A stretch of 64,000 nucleotides of DNA from Lucinisca nassula (GCA_963580285.1 OY757013.1:156229900-156293899); one strand, 5' to 3'; positions 1 to 11,640 are shown, counted from the stretch's first letter. Numbers and translations: made by a program. The notes: generated from the letters alone by a model not told the origin.

Positions 1-1760
1 GTGATACACACAGTAAGCAACAAACAACAACACAAACAAACCGCCACAGAAGAGCCGCCTTGGAACGGTCAGTGGAAGATTTCCACTGGGGGGCTTAAAT
101 CGATTTTACGTGGCCACAATCCTCGCCCTTACTTCCGCCGCGATTTAGACAAATAATTTGCTCAGTCCGCATCGATCCTCTGCTTGAATTATTGAAGAGT
201 TAAAGGCTTGGTTATTGTCTGGGAACAGTATACCTTGGCAGTCCGACAGTCGCAGACGACGTTACATTCCTCACAAAGTTTAGAGAGGAGCTTCAGCTAA
301 TGTTTGGTGAAGCCGGCGATTACTCGTCTTGTAACAGATACCAAATACACCCAACGAAAACGGAAGTTACTTCACTCACGGATGATAAAGCAGATGAGAA
401 AGATGTATGGTCTTTAGGGGACAATGAATTAGCACTTACCTCTAGTTCTACACACTTAGGCCTTAAGAGACTAGGAAAAAAGGAATCAGAAAAGAATGTC
501 AATGAAAGGATCTGCTTGGCTCGCCGAACAGCATATCTGTTAATGAATACCGGTTTACACGGAACTAATGGGTTAAGCCCAAAAGTTGCATATATCATAT
601 ATAAAGCATATGTTCTTCCGAGAATGTTATACGGGCTTGAAGCCATCCACTTGAATAAAACGCAATTACAACAACTGGAAAAGTATCATCTCCGTACTCT
701 ACGACAACTACAGTCGCTACCACAACGTACAGCTACATCTGCAGTGTTCATGTTACTGGGGGCGCTTCCCATTGAAGCTGAGATCCATAAGAAACAACTT
801 AGTTTGCTACACTCAGTCATCACCAGCGATAATAAATGTCTCCAAGATTTGGTACAACGCCAGCTGGCATGCAGCTTTGACAACGTGTACAGTTTCTTTT
901 ACGCTATTGCCCAAGTTCTCTCAAAATATAACCTACCTACGTTGAATGCACTGTACGCTTCGGATATCGGCAAACTACAATGGAAGGCGATGTGCAAAAA
1001 AGCCGTATCAGGTTACTGGACGCGGGTGTATGTCAACGACATTAAAGCGAAGAAAACCTTGAAGTATCTGTCTGTATGTCAACTGAGTGCGGGGTCTACT
1101 CATCGAGTCTGGCAGAATCTCGAGTCAGTAGCTGATGTCAGAAAAGCAGTCATCAAAGTGCGTTTCCTAACGGGCGTGTACATGCTTCAGTCTAGTAAGC
1201 ATGTGTTCAGTAACAAGACTGTCGATGCAACATGTCGCTTGTGCCAGCTTGACGTGGAAGACATTCGGCATACTGTGACTCGGTGTCCGGCATTCCATAG
1301 TATCCGGGCATCTACCTTAACCAAGCTCAGAGACGTTATCAGTGATCACAGAGGCAGTATAAACGTTGATAACTGGGACTGTTTCCTTAAAATAATCATC
1401 GACCCTACGTGTGTTGCTCGGGTGGTTCCTGAGGTACGAGACGGTATCAGTGCCATGGCAGAACATTCTTTTTCAACATACACGTCAAAAGACTCTATAT
1501 ACTTAAACAACTGGAGTAATGGCCGCACACTGACCTCCACTAATGTAAATATCCAGTATTTTATAAAGGAACCTTTATGTCTGTGTGCATGGAACTTTTA
1601 AATTTTATAAAAACGGTTGTACATATGTAAAGAAGATATCAACGCTACCAGCGTGTGCCTCTGACAGAAAGAGGGAGAATACGTACCACAAGACAAGACA
1701 AGGTATCAAGTATAAGCTTTTATTTTATACATGTAAAAGTCTGTCAGGGAAACTGTCTTC
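1..1760 (+). pseudogene. Non-LTR retrotransposon (LINE) reverse transcriptase, 3' fragment
   Basis: This is the C-terminal half of a LINE-type reverse transcriptase. In the frame of the long open stretch 300-1601, the sequence just upstream (204-299) reads LGYCLGTVYLG followed by VADDVTFLT, the RT palm motif with the ADD catalytic pair. A TAA at 201-203 interrupts that frame, and the same frame continues upstream as RIDPLLELLKS, so the copy is broken. Downstream come KTEV, HLGLKR, a thumb-like helical region and a CxxC...H....C zinc-knuckle (CRLC, then RHTVTRC) near residues 318-335, typical of LINE C-termini. The domains upstream of the palm are outside the window or lost. Clade is not assigned. 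The 3' UTR after 1601 runs into a minisatellite. A dead retrotransposon copy is the best reading. Confidence 0.85.
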
Positions 1761-1844
1761 AAAATATTGATGAACACATAATAACTATCAATTATGATAA
1801 TCATCATGATCAGTCAAAGGTCATTTGACTTTGAACAATAGTGT

Positions 1845-1935
1845 CGGGGAACTGTCTTCAAAAATGTCGGGGAACTGTCTTCAAATGTGTCGGGGAACTG
1901 TCTCCAAAAACCGTGTCGGGGAACTGTCTTGTCGG
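1845..1935 (+). repeat. Minisatellite of 20-27-bp units at the LINE 3' end
   Basis: Four copies of a unit built on GTCGGGGAACTGTCT with variable A-rich spacers run to 1935. A further copy (GTCGGGGAACTGTCTC) resumes at 5217. The array was therefore split by the element at 1936-5211. Short tandem tails of this kind are common at LINE 3' ends. Confidence 0.8.
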
Positions 1936-2209
1936 CGGTCTCCCTATTTGGTGACAAGAAGTGACAAGAGGTGACAAGAAGTGACAAGAGCTATTTTATG
2001 GTGACAAGAAGTGTTAAAACGCATTTGCGACCCTTTTTATTTTTTAAGTAAAATATGGTATATAATCATTTTTGCAAGCGTTTGAATTCCTTTTAAGAGC
2101 TCCTATGATGCGCTGCAGCTAAGTAACCGAGCCAGAGAAACGCAAACGCTCGCATGCGTATTAAAGCCTGTAAATGACTACACCCCTATCAGTAACCAAA
2201 TTATTTATT

Positions 2210-2925
2210 TTTTTTTGTAATTTAACTTTTATTTCTGGACAAAACATTTTACATAGTATAACATTAACATAAGCATAATTATGTATAATATACAAATATC
2301 TAAACAATACCACATCTATATACACTATATATGTTCTCTAATTCGTTAATTTAATGCTACATATCATGGAGTGCCAGAAATTTTTATAAATAAATAAATA
2401 AATAAAAAAAAATAATAATAGGTTCATAAATAAATAAACAAATAAATAAATAATAATATCAAATGCAAAGTATAACAGAGGTAGAAAATAATAAATTTGG
2501 TAGGATAAAGTATAAAGTAAATTAGAAAGAAAGAAAGCTCTGTTGCGCTTTAAATATGATTTGTGCCTATAGATTAGTCAGCATTATTTAACCTTATCAT
2601 AAAACTGTTCCATTTTTGTGAGAACTGGGTAAGTTTGTCTTTCAGAAAGTAGACTTCTCTTTCTATTTTCAATCTGTAGCTTAAAAAGGATTTAAAATGA
2701 TCGAAAGAATGAAATGTTTTATTATATTTGTTTCTAAAGATAAAATACTTTCCAGCTAAAATAATAAAATTCTTCATTTGTGTTTCGGTTCTGCTGATGT
2801 TAAAAGTTATACCAAACGTAATAGTCTTTAATGTGAAGGGGAGGTCTATAGAGCAGTGCTTTAAAAAAATTGATAGTTCACTCCAAAATCGCTGAGAATA
2901 TATACACTCCCAGAAATTATTTATT
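2210..2925 (-). pseudogene. 5'-truncated L1/Tx1-like LINE 3' end with 15-bp target duplication
   Basis: On the minus strand the residues after FWEC (QRFWSEL, then ITFGI, LAGKYFIFRNK and a final FSQKW) match the layout of L1/Tx1-type ORF2 C-termini, which have a FWxC...FW...G...KYxIxxxK pattern. The coding part ends at 2574 and is followed by an AT-rich 3' UTR and an oligo-A tail (T run at 2208-2216). ACCAAATTATTTATT stands on both sides (2195-2209 and 2926-2940), a 15-bp duplication expected of target-primed reverse transcription. The open frame starting at 2957 uses flanking bases as its first residues and is not a real start. It sits inside the 3.3-kb TIR element. Confidence 0.8.
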
Positions 2926-3045
2926 ACCAAATTATTTATTGTAACATGACTAGGCAAATGATTTGTTCATGCCTGAAAATGAATTTCATACAATATAAGA
3001 CACTAGAACTCCAATCGACCCACTAGAATCATATCAGGGCCATCT

Positions 3046-4035
3046 TCAGAATTTCTTGTCGGGAATAAATTCAAGCTGGTGACAAGAGAATGCACACGAT
3101 GTGTCTAACTGTCACACAAAATTCCGATAAAATGTGTATAGACCTTTGCAGAGATTCATATATCAGGTATAAGGCTGCGCATATGCGCAGGCTGATCCGA
3201 GTCTTCTCTAGGCACACATGCTCGATGACGCTTCAGTGCTCCTCGGATTTTCTTGTCTGGAATAAAGTCAAGCTGGTGATAAGAAAATTTTAAATGTATG
3301 AAATGATCTACTATATTTCACCGTCAAATAAAATTATACCCTCAGCAGAAAAAAAAAAACAAACCAGACTGTGCATATGCACAGGCTGATCCAAATCTTT
3401 TCTAGGCACACTTGCTCGACAACGCTTCAGTGCCTCTTCAGTTGTTTTGGTCGGGAATAAATTCAAGTTAATTTGATGACAAGAAAATTTTACACGTATC
3501 AGATGCTGTACTATATTTCTCCGTCACATAAAATTATTCCCTCAACAGAGAAAACATACCAGACTGCGCATATGCCCAGGCTGATCCTTTCTAGGCACAC
3601 TTGCTCGATGACGCTTCAGTGCCTCTTCAGGTTTTTTTTTTGGTCGGGAATAAAGTCAAGTTAATTTGGTGACAAGAAAATTTTACATGTATGAGATGAT
3701 CTACTATAGTTCTCCGTCACATAAAATTATACCTACAGCAGAGAAAACATACCGGACTGCGCATATGCGCAGGGTGATCCAAGTCTTTTCTAGACCCACA
3801 TGTTCGATGACGCATCAGTGCCTCTTCAGGTTTTTGGGGGGTCGGGATTAAAGTCAAGTTAATTTGGTGACAAGAAAATTTTGCATGTATGAAACAATCT
3901 ACTATATTTCCCGTCACATAAAATTATACCCTCACTGGAGAAAACATACCAGACTGCGCATATGCACAGGCTGATCCAAGTCTTTTCTAGGCACACATGC
4001 TCGATGATACTTCAGTGCTTCTTGTCGGGAATAAA
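3046..4035 (+). repeat. Satellite-like array, about five to six 195-bp units
   Basis: The phrase GTCGGGAATAAAGTCAAG and variants recurs near 3057, 3256, 3450, 3646, 3840 and 4024. It alternates with GCGCATATGCGCAGGCTGAT (a palindromic core) and a GATGACGCTTCAGTGC block. Units are diverged. The array lies inside the TIR element and has no credible coding content; open frames across it merely follow the period. Confidence 0.85.
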
Positions 4036-4109
4036 GTCAAACTACATGTATGTGATAATCTACTCTTTTTCTCTGTCACATAAAATTTCTAGAAAATGTA
4101 TAAAGTCAC

Positions 4110-4240
4110 CCCCCCCACACACACACACACACAGCAGAGATAAGATATTCGGATATAGCAGACTGCGCAGGCTGATCTGAGTCTTCTCTGGGAACACATG
4201 CAGAAAGATAGAGAGAGAGAGAAAAGAGAGAGAGAGAGAG
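4110..4240 (+). repeat. CA and GA microsatellites
   Basis: A C run followed by (CA)n lies at about 4110-4133, and a (GA)n tract at 4207-4240. Both are simple repeats inside the TIR element. Confidence 0.85.
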
Positions 4241-4344
4241 CGTGTTAAATAGATAGAATATAATCATTGGAATAAGATTTAATTTGAAACAAATTGAAAA
4301 TTACTGTGGCGCACACACGATTAAGGAAGGAAGGAAGACATATC

Positions 4345-4770
4345 CCAACTGCTTGTTTGTTTGTATTGCGGTTTAATGGCCCAGTCAACACTATTTAGGT
4401 CATTTTTGAGCTGGACAGTTCATTTATCCACACTTTTCCTGAGCAGGCTTATACGTAAGCGGTTAACCATTTCAGTGCAATTCTTTCGCCAGAAACTGAC
4501 AACTGCCCTTCTTGAATCCACGGATGACTTATCATAATGGGTTCGCCCCTGCCCATCGGGGCTTGGAGAAATAGAATGGCTGCACGATGCTTCCACGCAG
4601 AGCTGAATCTGACCACACACGAGTGCTGGTAAACCGTTTAGAAGGACTAAGCCTGCCCAGGCAAAGTGGTGAGAGTCAGATCATATAAGACTTCTGGTTT
4701 CATTGGGCAGCAGAGCTTGAGATGTCATTTCATCTCATGTCGGGTACAAGTCTACTCCTGGTTAAACCCG
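4345..4770. mobile_element. Two fused SINE-type fragments, family A, in opposite orientations
   Basis: From 4348 to about 4520 the strand reads GTTTGTTTGTATTGCGGTTT, then CAGTCAACACTATTTAGGTC and the GCGGTTAACC block: the reverse complement of a family whose tail reads GTGTTGACxGGGACGTTAAA. From about 4545 to 4770 a forward copy reads CCCATCGGGGCTTGGAGAAA, then GCTTCCACGCAGAGCTGAAT and TGAGATGTCATTTCATCTCA. Further copies occur at 14215, 17164, 26720, 40060, 44930, 47015, 49349 and 54380. Confidence 0.75.
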
Positions 4771-5221
4771 CTTTTTATATTTAGAAAATGAGACGACATT
4801 GTTTTTGAGCCTAAGTTTATTTGAGAAATCTCTTGTCGGTAAATGGGGTTAACCCCCTTCTTCGGTTATAACGAGTACCCATAGTCTATGTTTATAAGCA
4901 GAGAAAAACAAAACACGAAGGAAAGTCACAGATACCCACGTAAAATTCGCTTTTTTGCTTATAAAATGAAGTGACTTTGTATATAAAGAGAACTTTCTTG
5001 TCGGTAAATGCGGTTAAACGTCTGAATAAAGCATGTTGCTTTTTCCTCCAAACGTCTTTATTTGGCCAAAATTAATTTCTAACTCAAGAATAACATTAAA
5101 TTTATCCTTTTAAGCAATAATATTGTTAAATTTTGTGTTAAAAAGTTTCTTGTCACCATAAAATAGCTCTTGTCACTTCTTGTCACCTCTTGTCACCAAA
5201 TAGGGAGACCCGTCTTGTCGG

Positions 5222-6920
5222 GGAACTGTCTCGATTCCGTTTTAGGATACCTCTATCTATCTTCCATAACACCTTAACCTCCGAAGAGGACTTCAGATGG
5301 GTATTCCGGTATACCAAGTGCTAAAGGGGGTTAGTTGAATAAAAGGGGACAGAAAAGTGGGTGAGATGAGTTTGTGCAGTGCGAAAAGAGAGTGTTAGTA
5401 TAGTTAAAAGATAAAAACAGCTTCTGGTGTTTAAGGTGATAAGTGGACTACCTGGCAGACAGCTGTACTAAACTGTGCCAGGGTAGGGAGGACCGGTATG
5501 TGATGGGGTAGGGCATTCCAGTGGATGATAGTGCGGGGGAAGAATGTGAACCTGTAGTAGTCTTTCAGAGTCGTGATCTGTCGGTATGCAAGAGGATGGT
5601 TTTTAGAGGAAGTACGGGTATTCCGGATCAGGTAGTCAGCAGCAGGTATCGCAACAAGGTCAAATGTGACCTTATAAAGGAGGACCAACCGACTGTCTAT
5701 GCGTCGTTGGTCGAGGGTGCGCCATTTGAGATCCTGAAGCATTTTCGTGGCGCTAGATGTATATCGGTAATCTCTGTTTACCCATCTAGCAGCCCTTCGC
5801 TGCACTGATTCCAATTTGTAGGTATCTGAAGCCGTATAAGGGGACCACACAGTAGAAGCATACTCTAACTGTGGGCGGACAAGCGTTTTGTATGCTGTGG
5901 CCTTCAGGTCCTTATTGTTGACCCGAATATTACGTTTTAGGAAGCCTAGAGTCTGATTTGCCTTTTTACTAATGTTATTTACATGATCTGTCCATCTGAG
6001 GTCTTCCGAAATGGTGACCCCTAAGTATTTGGCGGATGATACAGTTTCAAGTACACAGCCATGAAGACGGTATTCAGTTTGGAAGGGAGATTTACTTCGG
6101 GTCACATGGATGACCTGACACTTTGAGGGATTAAAGCTCATATCCCAGAGCTTTTCCCATTTTTCAAGGTTCTCAAGGTCTTTCTGGAGGATCTCCGAGT
6201 CTGTCTCAGCATCGAGGGCAAGGTACATGGCTGTGTCGTCTGCGAATAGCCTTACTCTGGATCTTACCTGATCCGGAAGATCATTTATGTAGGCTAAAAA
6301 CAACATGGGACCCAGAACCGAGCCCTGCGGGACACCTGAGGGAACTGGGATGCTGTCAGAGTTAGAGCCGTTTAAAATAACTGATTGTGACCTGTTGTCT
6401 GTTGTCTTTTATCCAGTTTAATGTGTTCCCTCTTATACCATAGAAATGAAGTTTTTGGAGCGCTTTGGTGCAGTGGTAGCGCATCGGATTAGTGATCAAG
6501 AGGTTGCGGGTTCGAGTCTCACGCTGATCAAAGTGTTGTGCCCTTGAGCAAGGCACTTCATCCACATTGCTTAAAAAAAAAAAAAAAGAAAACAGAAAGT
6601 ACTGGTTACCACCCAGGAAATCCTGCTCGTAATGCTCAGATGTGAGCGAGTAGCAGTAATAGGAGAAAAAAAGAAAAGAAAAATTTTTCATGTGCTACCT
6701 TATCAAAAGCTTTGCTAAAATCTAAAAGGATGAGGTCAGTTTGCTTTCCAGACTGCATATTTTTAGCAAGTTCATCAACAAGCATAATGAGTTGTGTCTC
6801 GCAGGATCTCTTTTCCCTGAACCCATGTTGTAGTTCAAAGAGAATATTTTGGTCAGTGAAATGTCTGGAGATGCTCAAGAACCGAATCCTCTGTGATTGG
6901 ATTATAATTTATAAATAGTT
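5222..6920 (-). pseudogene. LINE reverse transcriptase fragment (Jockey/CR1-like), interrupted by a SINE
   Basis: Read on the minus strand, about 6878-6690 encodes LQHGFREKRSCETQL and LLDFSKAFDKVAHEK, the RT finger/palm motifs. The frame is broken by the SINE at 6457-6684 and resumes as LQKLHFYGIRGNTLNWIKD. A +/-1 frameshift in a T-rich run near 6370 separates it from SIPVPSGVPQGSVLGP. The longest open part (6306-5431) carries AYINDLPD, the catalytic RLFADDTAMYL, FNPSKC and YLGVTISEDLRW. LQHGF through the C-terminus is present, while the endonuclease region is missing. Below 5431 is the 3' UTR. The clade is a judgement from motif style. The copy cannot be active. Confidence 0.88.
6457..6684 (+). 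mobile_element. tRNA-derived SINE (family S) inside the LINE
   Basis: The 5' part GGAGCGCTTTGGTGCAGTGG, then GCGGGTTCGAGTCTC, has A-box and B-box spacing of a tRNA-derived pol III promoter. A conserved body CCCTTGAGCAAGGCACTTCA follows, then A-rich stretches and an A-rich 3' tail at 6664-6683. A second copy lies reversed at 12797-12926. The host LINE frame flows into both sides, so this insertion is younger than the LINE. Confidence 0.85.
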
Positions 6921-6962
6921 TTAAGGACTGATCCAGAGATGATTTTTTTTTTTCAGTATGAG

Positions 6963-6963
<1 letters not shown>

Positions 6964-7046
<83 letters not shown>
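6964..7046 (+). repeat. (GATA)n microsatellite
   Basis: About 20 uninterrupted GATA units lie next to the truncated 5' edge of the minus-strand LINE. It is likely to be length-polymorphic. Confidence 0.97.
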
Positions 7047-8770
7047 GACCATCTATTTACGTTTAATTTTCATTTTACCGTACAGTTCCGGCAAATGCTG
7101 TCATTATTTTTGTTCCCTCTTGCGAGCCTCAAATTTTATTGGAATGCAACCAACAGATTCTGGTTCTAATGTCACGTGATACGGCGCCATATTTAGCGAA
7201 GGTGTTTGTCAACTTCACGACGACTGTGTGATTTTCAATGCGATCTTGAAAGAAACATCCTCCAAAAATGGGTACGATGGCCTTTGTTGGATGCCATTCA
7301 ATATTTCCTACAAATTGGTGGTAGCAGATTATGTATACGCCCTTTATTCAGGACGCAATTCACTTTTTAACAAAATATCGTCTGGTTGACACCTGTCCTG
7401 GCAAATGTGAAAGTGGGAAGTTCCTTGCTCCATCATAAATTTTTACTGTTTTAGAAGCCTGATCAATATGGTATCATAGTAAAATGAGCAGATTAGGTAC
7501 TACTCGACAACAAGAATAGAATTCTGCGTTCAGACCCCTGGTTTTTTCTCCAGTTTATTTTCCAGAGTTCTTCCAATGAATAAACTTCATTTCCTGTTTT
7601 GAAACTGGTATCAGAATTGTTACTGGTGATACATCAAATGACATTCTCAACTTTCCTGCATATAAGTTTTATATTAATAATTGAGTACTTTTCAAGATAT
7701 GAACCGAAATATATGGCATAAGTTTAATTTGTAGGTCCAATGTGGTCTTCGTACCTTTAGAGTGCTCCAAAGTAGATAAAATTGGTATCAAAATAAACAT
7801 GGGCATCTTATCTCCACAATAAGACCTATTATCCTTTTCTAAACCATGTACTTTTTGCACCAGGGCAACTCAAATACCACTAGGGTCAGTCACATTTTGA
7901 TCTATCTGGATCGCGATATTTTTAGCAGTTTTTGACTTCGTTCACTGTGCCACAGATACGGAGAGTGAAAACCCGGCTTCAGTTATGAGCAGTAATCATT
8001 TGAATGTCATAAAATTGCTTTTTTTACCAACATACATTGCAAACTCATATCATAAAACTGTGATTTCCAGACTGCAGTAGAACGACAGCCATTTTCACGC
8101 ACTTGGTGACTTGTTTACATAAAGCGCCTCAATGACGTGGAATGACGTGACAAAATTAAAGCGACCTCTGATAATGGCGCGAAATTTAAGGGACGTAACT
8201 ACGTAAAACGATGTTTTTTGTTCTTCATTCTATTCTAGAGAAGACTGTAAAATCTTCTGAATGCGCGAGATAAGAGCATCCAAATTATTTCCGTCACGTA
8301 TTACAGTAAATTGTTATTAGCTTCCGATGAATACAGATTTTTTTACCTCAGCAGGATTGTCAGGATCGACTGGTTTTTGGTCGATTGTAAGAAGGACGGC
8401 GGTGTATCATTTTGAGAATGCTTACAGTAACTTACTCATTTGCATACCGCATGCTAAAACTATATTCAGCCAAGAAATTCCACAAACGTTCATTTTTCTG
8501 TTTAATATTTTGTATTTTATTATTTTTCAAACATTGACTTAGGAGTTATTCTTTAGTTGCATCTTACATCTTTATTTTAATAAATAACCAATGGTAAATC
8601 ACGAGGAAGACAACAACAAAAAAGAGGCTCCATTGGGGGTATTTGGATACTGTATGGAGTGTGTAAAAATATATTACTACATGCGATTTATTCCGTTAAT
8701 GCTCTCTAATGGACCTTTATCTATAAAGTGACAAAAATGCGGCCTCAAATGCAAAAATATCCAATTTAGC
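7047..8770. other. Gene-less tract, mostly unique sequence
   Basis: No open frame here has coding character, and no element ends were recognised. The AT-rich sequence includes CACGTGA and TGACGT motifs around 7170 and 8130, too generic to call. No exon could be supported. Confidence 0.6.
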
Positions 8771-8779
8771 CCAGGCTGA

Positions 8780-9345
8780 AAGAATGACAGAATACCAGCT
8801 GGCTGGAAGACTGGTCTCATCTCTATATAGGGATGAGACCACATTATTAAGGAAAATGATAAATTCATGGCAAATCTAAAAAATGTGGTCTCACTCCTAT
8901 ACAGAGAAGAAAATCTGGACTCACCTCAAATAACATACTAAAAATCTGGGCTGAAGGAATGTGGTCTCATCTCTATATAGGGATGGGACCACATTATTAA
9001 AGAAAATGATAAATTCATGGAAAATCTAAAAAATGTGGTCTCACTTCTATATAGAGAAGAAAATGTGGTCTCACCTTAAATCACATACTAAAATCCTGGG
9101 CTGAAGGAATGTGGTCTCATCTCTTTATAGGGATGAGACCACATTATTTAGGAAAATGATAAATTCAAGGCAAATCTAAAAAATGTGGTCTCACTCCCTA
9201 TATAGAACAGAAAATGTGGTCTCACCCTAAATAACATACAAAAAGCCTGGGCTGGGACGAGACCACAATATTTAGGAAAATGATAAATTCATGGAGAAGA
9301 AAAAAGCCTGTGCTGAAGGATTGTGGTCTTAATAATTTGGTCACC
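8780..9345 (+). repeat. Tandem array, about 148-bp unit, 3.5 copies
   Basis: The block GGTCTCATCTCTATATAGGG recurs near 8814, 8964 and 9113, each followed by ATGAGACCACATTATT, AAAATGATAAATTCA and AATGTGGTCTCAC. A partial unit follows near 9250. GGTCTCAT...ATGAGACC makes a short palindrome in each unit. Confidence 0.85.
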
Positions 9346-10490
9346 CATTAAAAAACTTAGGTTGATCCCTATTATTATTAGACACGCTACATACACGGAA
9401 TGAATCTAATTTTGATAATGATTAGGGCCAAATTATTCTGTATGTTAATTAGGATATAACTGCGCATCCCTCTAAAATGAATCCAGAAATCCCATTGGTG
9501 GAAGCTAAAAATCTTGTTATGCTTTAGAGTGCTTACAGCACCCTTCAAAAATTTATGAATGAATGGTCACGTTGTCTCTTTGATCCAAGTCAGTGGACGC
9601 TTGCAAGTTCGTATCGCCCAGAGAGCTAAATTTTGCTTTAGATTGTAAAATGTAGACATTTTAAAGAATTTACCGTCATCATCAGATGAACAGTATCTCT
9701 AGTTAAGTATTTGGTTAAAGATAAAATGGAAATCACAATGAAATATAGTTGCCAAGTCATGCAAATTAGAGAAAAACAGTTGCTACCCCCTTGCACTAGA
9801 AAGCAAAATGGCGGAGCAGAAGCGGAAAAATTTCCATACCCTACCTCAGTTCATCCGATCCTAGCCAACCATCCTTCTGCCTAGGCTATCATTTTTCTTT
9901 GTGATATTAGAGATGAGATATTGAAGTTTGTTTTAAGACCTTATTTGGTGTGATTCACCTTCTTATAAGGCAGGGGACCACATTGGACCTACAAATTAAA
10001 CTTTTACCAAATATATGACCATGTCGCAAAAAATTCGCCCGGGAGTAGCTTTTTGCGGTATTAACGATGTCGAGCATTTTGCAAAATATGTTCAGTATGG
10101 GATTGCTACAATAATAAGTTTGTGTATAGGAGGTTTTAGGAATTCCGTTTATGACGTCATTCTTGCGCATGCGCAAAGTACTGGCCGTCAATTGAAACGG
10201 CCATCGCTATTCAAATGTATTGGCGGAACTTAAAATGCTAACAATATTTAGACATTTTGAGAGAAAATATACCCGTTTTCACTGAAATAATGCCTCGAGA
10301 AGGAAAGAATGATATTTTACTTTCATTACCGAAATTCATTTATCCTAAATCCATTTTTAATGGGCGAAAATATTTTCGTGAATGACCCATGTCAATTGCT
10401 TGAGATACATTTATTCTTCTGTCTGTCTGTCTACATGTGCAATTTAAATGCCCATACTGACAGTCGAAATAAACTAATGAGAGGACTGAC
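9346..10490. other. Gene-less tract containing one dispersed inverted repeat
   Basis: The segment at about 10010-10105, read in reverse (ACTGAACATATTTTGCAAAA and onward), matches 12510-12605 on the + strand, so it is one copy of a dispersed repeat. The ATG at about 9810 (MAEQKRK) opens only 18 codons. Nothing else is supported. Confidence 0.55.
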
Positions 10491-10845
10491 GGAGGGGCGT
10501 TGAGTCAATGTTGGTTCGATGTCATGCCGTCGACACCCACTCCAACTCACTTCATTGTCACATGACCATTGGCATGAGAGAGAGAGAGAGACAGAGAGAG
10601 AGGGGTTTGACTGACAGTAGACAGACAGACGACACACAGACCGACTGACTGAATGACTGACGCACGAACGGACTGTTAGACAGACAAATAAACATACTGA
10701 TAGTAAAAAAAAAAAACAAAAAAAAAACAAAACAATGAGTGGACTTACAGACTGGCGTCGAGTCAACGTTGGCTCGGCGTCATGCCGTCGACAACCACTC
10801 CAACTCACTTCAATGGCACGTGACCGTTGAGATGGTTTGACTGAT
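10491..10845 (+). repeat. Duplicated 85-bp module with GA and A/C-rich filler
   Basis: TCATGCCGTCGACACCCACT, CCAACTCACTTCA and a TGACCxTTG tail occur at about 10495-10570 and again at 10745-10835. They are separated by (GA)n at 10575-10602 and a GACAGACAGAC-rich tract. The related reverse-strand frames are artefacts of this low-complexity sequence. Confidence 0.7.
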
Positions 10846-10854
10846 CCCTGTAGC

Positions 10855-10980
10855 CAAGTTTTCTTCAAAATTTATTTGGAAAATGGCCGAACTTTTTGCA
10901 AACAGTGTAGGCCGATCTTGGCCTGCACTGTTTGTCACTTACCCCTTTTGAGGTTTCGGATACCAAATGGGTTAATGTAG
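10855..10980 (+). mobile_element. Partial hairpin MITE (subfamily H)
   Basis: TTCTTCAAAATTTATTTGGA, then AACTTTTTGCAAACAGTGTA, a shortened stem and TGCACTGTTTGTC match the fuller subfamily H copies at 18734 and 31645. The central stem is mostly deleted (GGCCGATCTTGGCC remains). It ends in ACCAAATGGGTTAA. Confidence 0.75.
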
Positions 10981-11640
10981 ACCTAAGGGCTGGGCAGGTT
11001 GAACCAATCTACAAATCTACCAGATTTTACTGTAAAATCTTGCACTTGCGAAAAAGTGTTTAACATTCTTACGCTCTGAAAGGGTGTTCTCCGTTTGTTT
11101 TGAATTTAATGCTCCAATCCCACTGAGTCTTGATGGGTCCGAGCACTGGGCAAATGACATTTTGTTACGCAACGCCGTATTATCGCCAACGAAACGTTGT
11201 GACGTTTCATCGACGTTGCAGTGTCAAATTCAATGCATCGCTTTGAAGTTGGTTTGATGTAGACACGACGTTGTTGACACACTACATGTCGGTTGTCGTA
11301 GCGTCATTTAACAACAAACTGTGATTTACATTTGCTTGTGCTCGCTAATTGTTGGTACGCTGAGAGAGAGAGAGAGAGGACCCTGTTGGGTCGAATGTAC
11401 AATATATCATTTTCGAAATGCGAAATTTCACACATCTGGCAGCATATCGGTGTTTCTCCCATTATCTTACATTAGAATTCCCCAAAAGTTTAAAAGAATT
11501 CCACTGAATTACGCTGTAATTAACTCTTAATCTGTCCCACTGCCTTTAAAACAATATGACAGATGACGGCCAGGGCTTTTCCCCGTTCTATTTTTAGAAC
11601 CGGAAGTACGTCACGAAAAAAGCTCCTATTATCAATTAAA
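10981..11640. other. Gene-less tract
   Basis: A GA microsatellite lies at 11360-11377. No coding signal, element ends or RNA gene were recognised. Confidence 0.55.

Larger units (their letters stand above)
1936..5211. mobile_element. 3.3-kb TIR DNA element with 10-bp target duplication (MULE-like, non-autonomous)
   Basis: The left end CGGTCTCCCTATTTGGTGAC and the right end, read in reverse, GGGTCTCCCTATTTGGTGAC form inverted repeats that continue for about 75 bp through a GTGACAAGAAG-type tandem tract and GAGCTATTTTATGGTGACAA. GTCTTGTCGG occurs directly outside both ends (1926-1935 and 5212-5221) as a 10-bp target duplication. Duplications of 9-10 bp fit the Mutator-like superfamily. No transposase is visible. 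The interior holds a LINE fragment, a 195-bp satellite, CA and GA microsatellites and SINE pieces. Superfamily assignment is inference; the ends and duplication are read directly. Confidence 0.85.

Noticed and set aside
6457..6540. A tRNA gene
   Set aside because: A and B boxes are present, but the acceptor stem does not close and the sequence continues into a repeated SINE body with an A-rich tail. The same applies to the heads at 22954 and 49572.
9808..9870. ATG with good context opening MAEQKRKNFHTLP
   Set aside because: Only 18 codons to a stop and no convincing donor; could not be joined to any exon.
10431..10868. 145-residue minus-strand frame rich in Ser, Val, Cys
   Set aside because: Produced by GA/CAGA low-complexity sequence and a duplicated module; no domain, no splice context.
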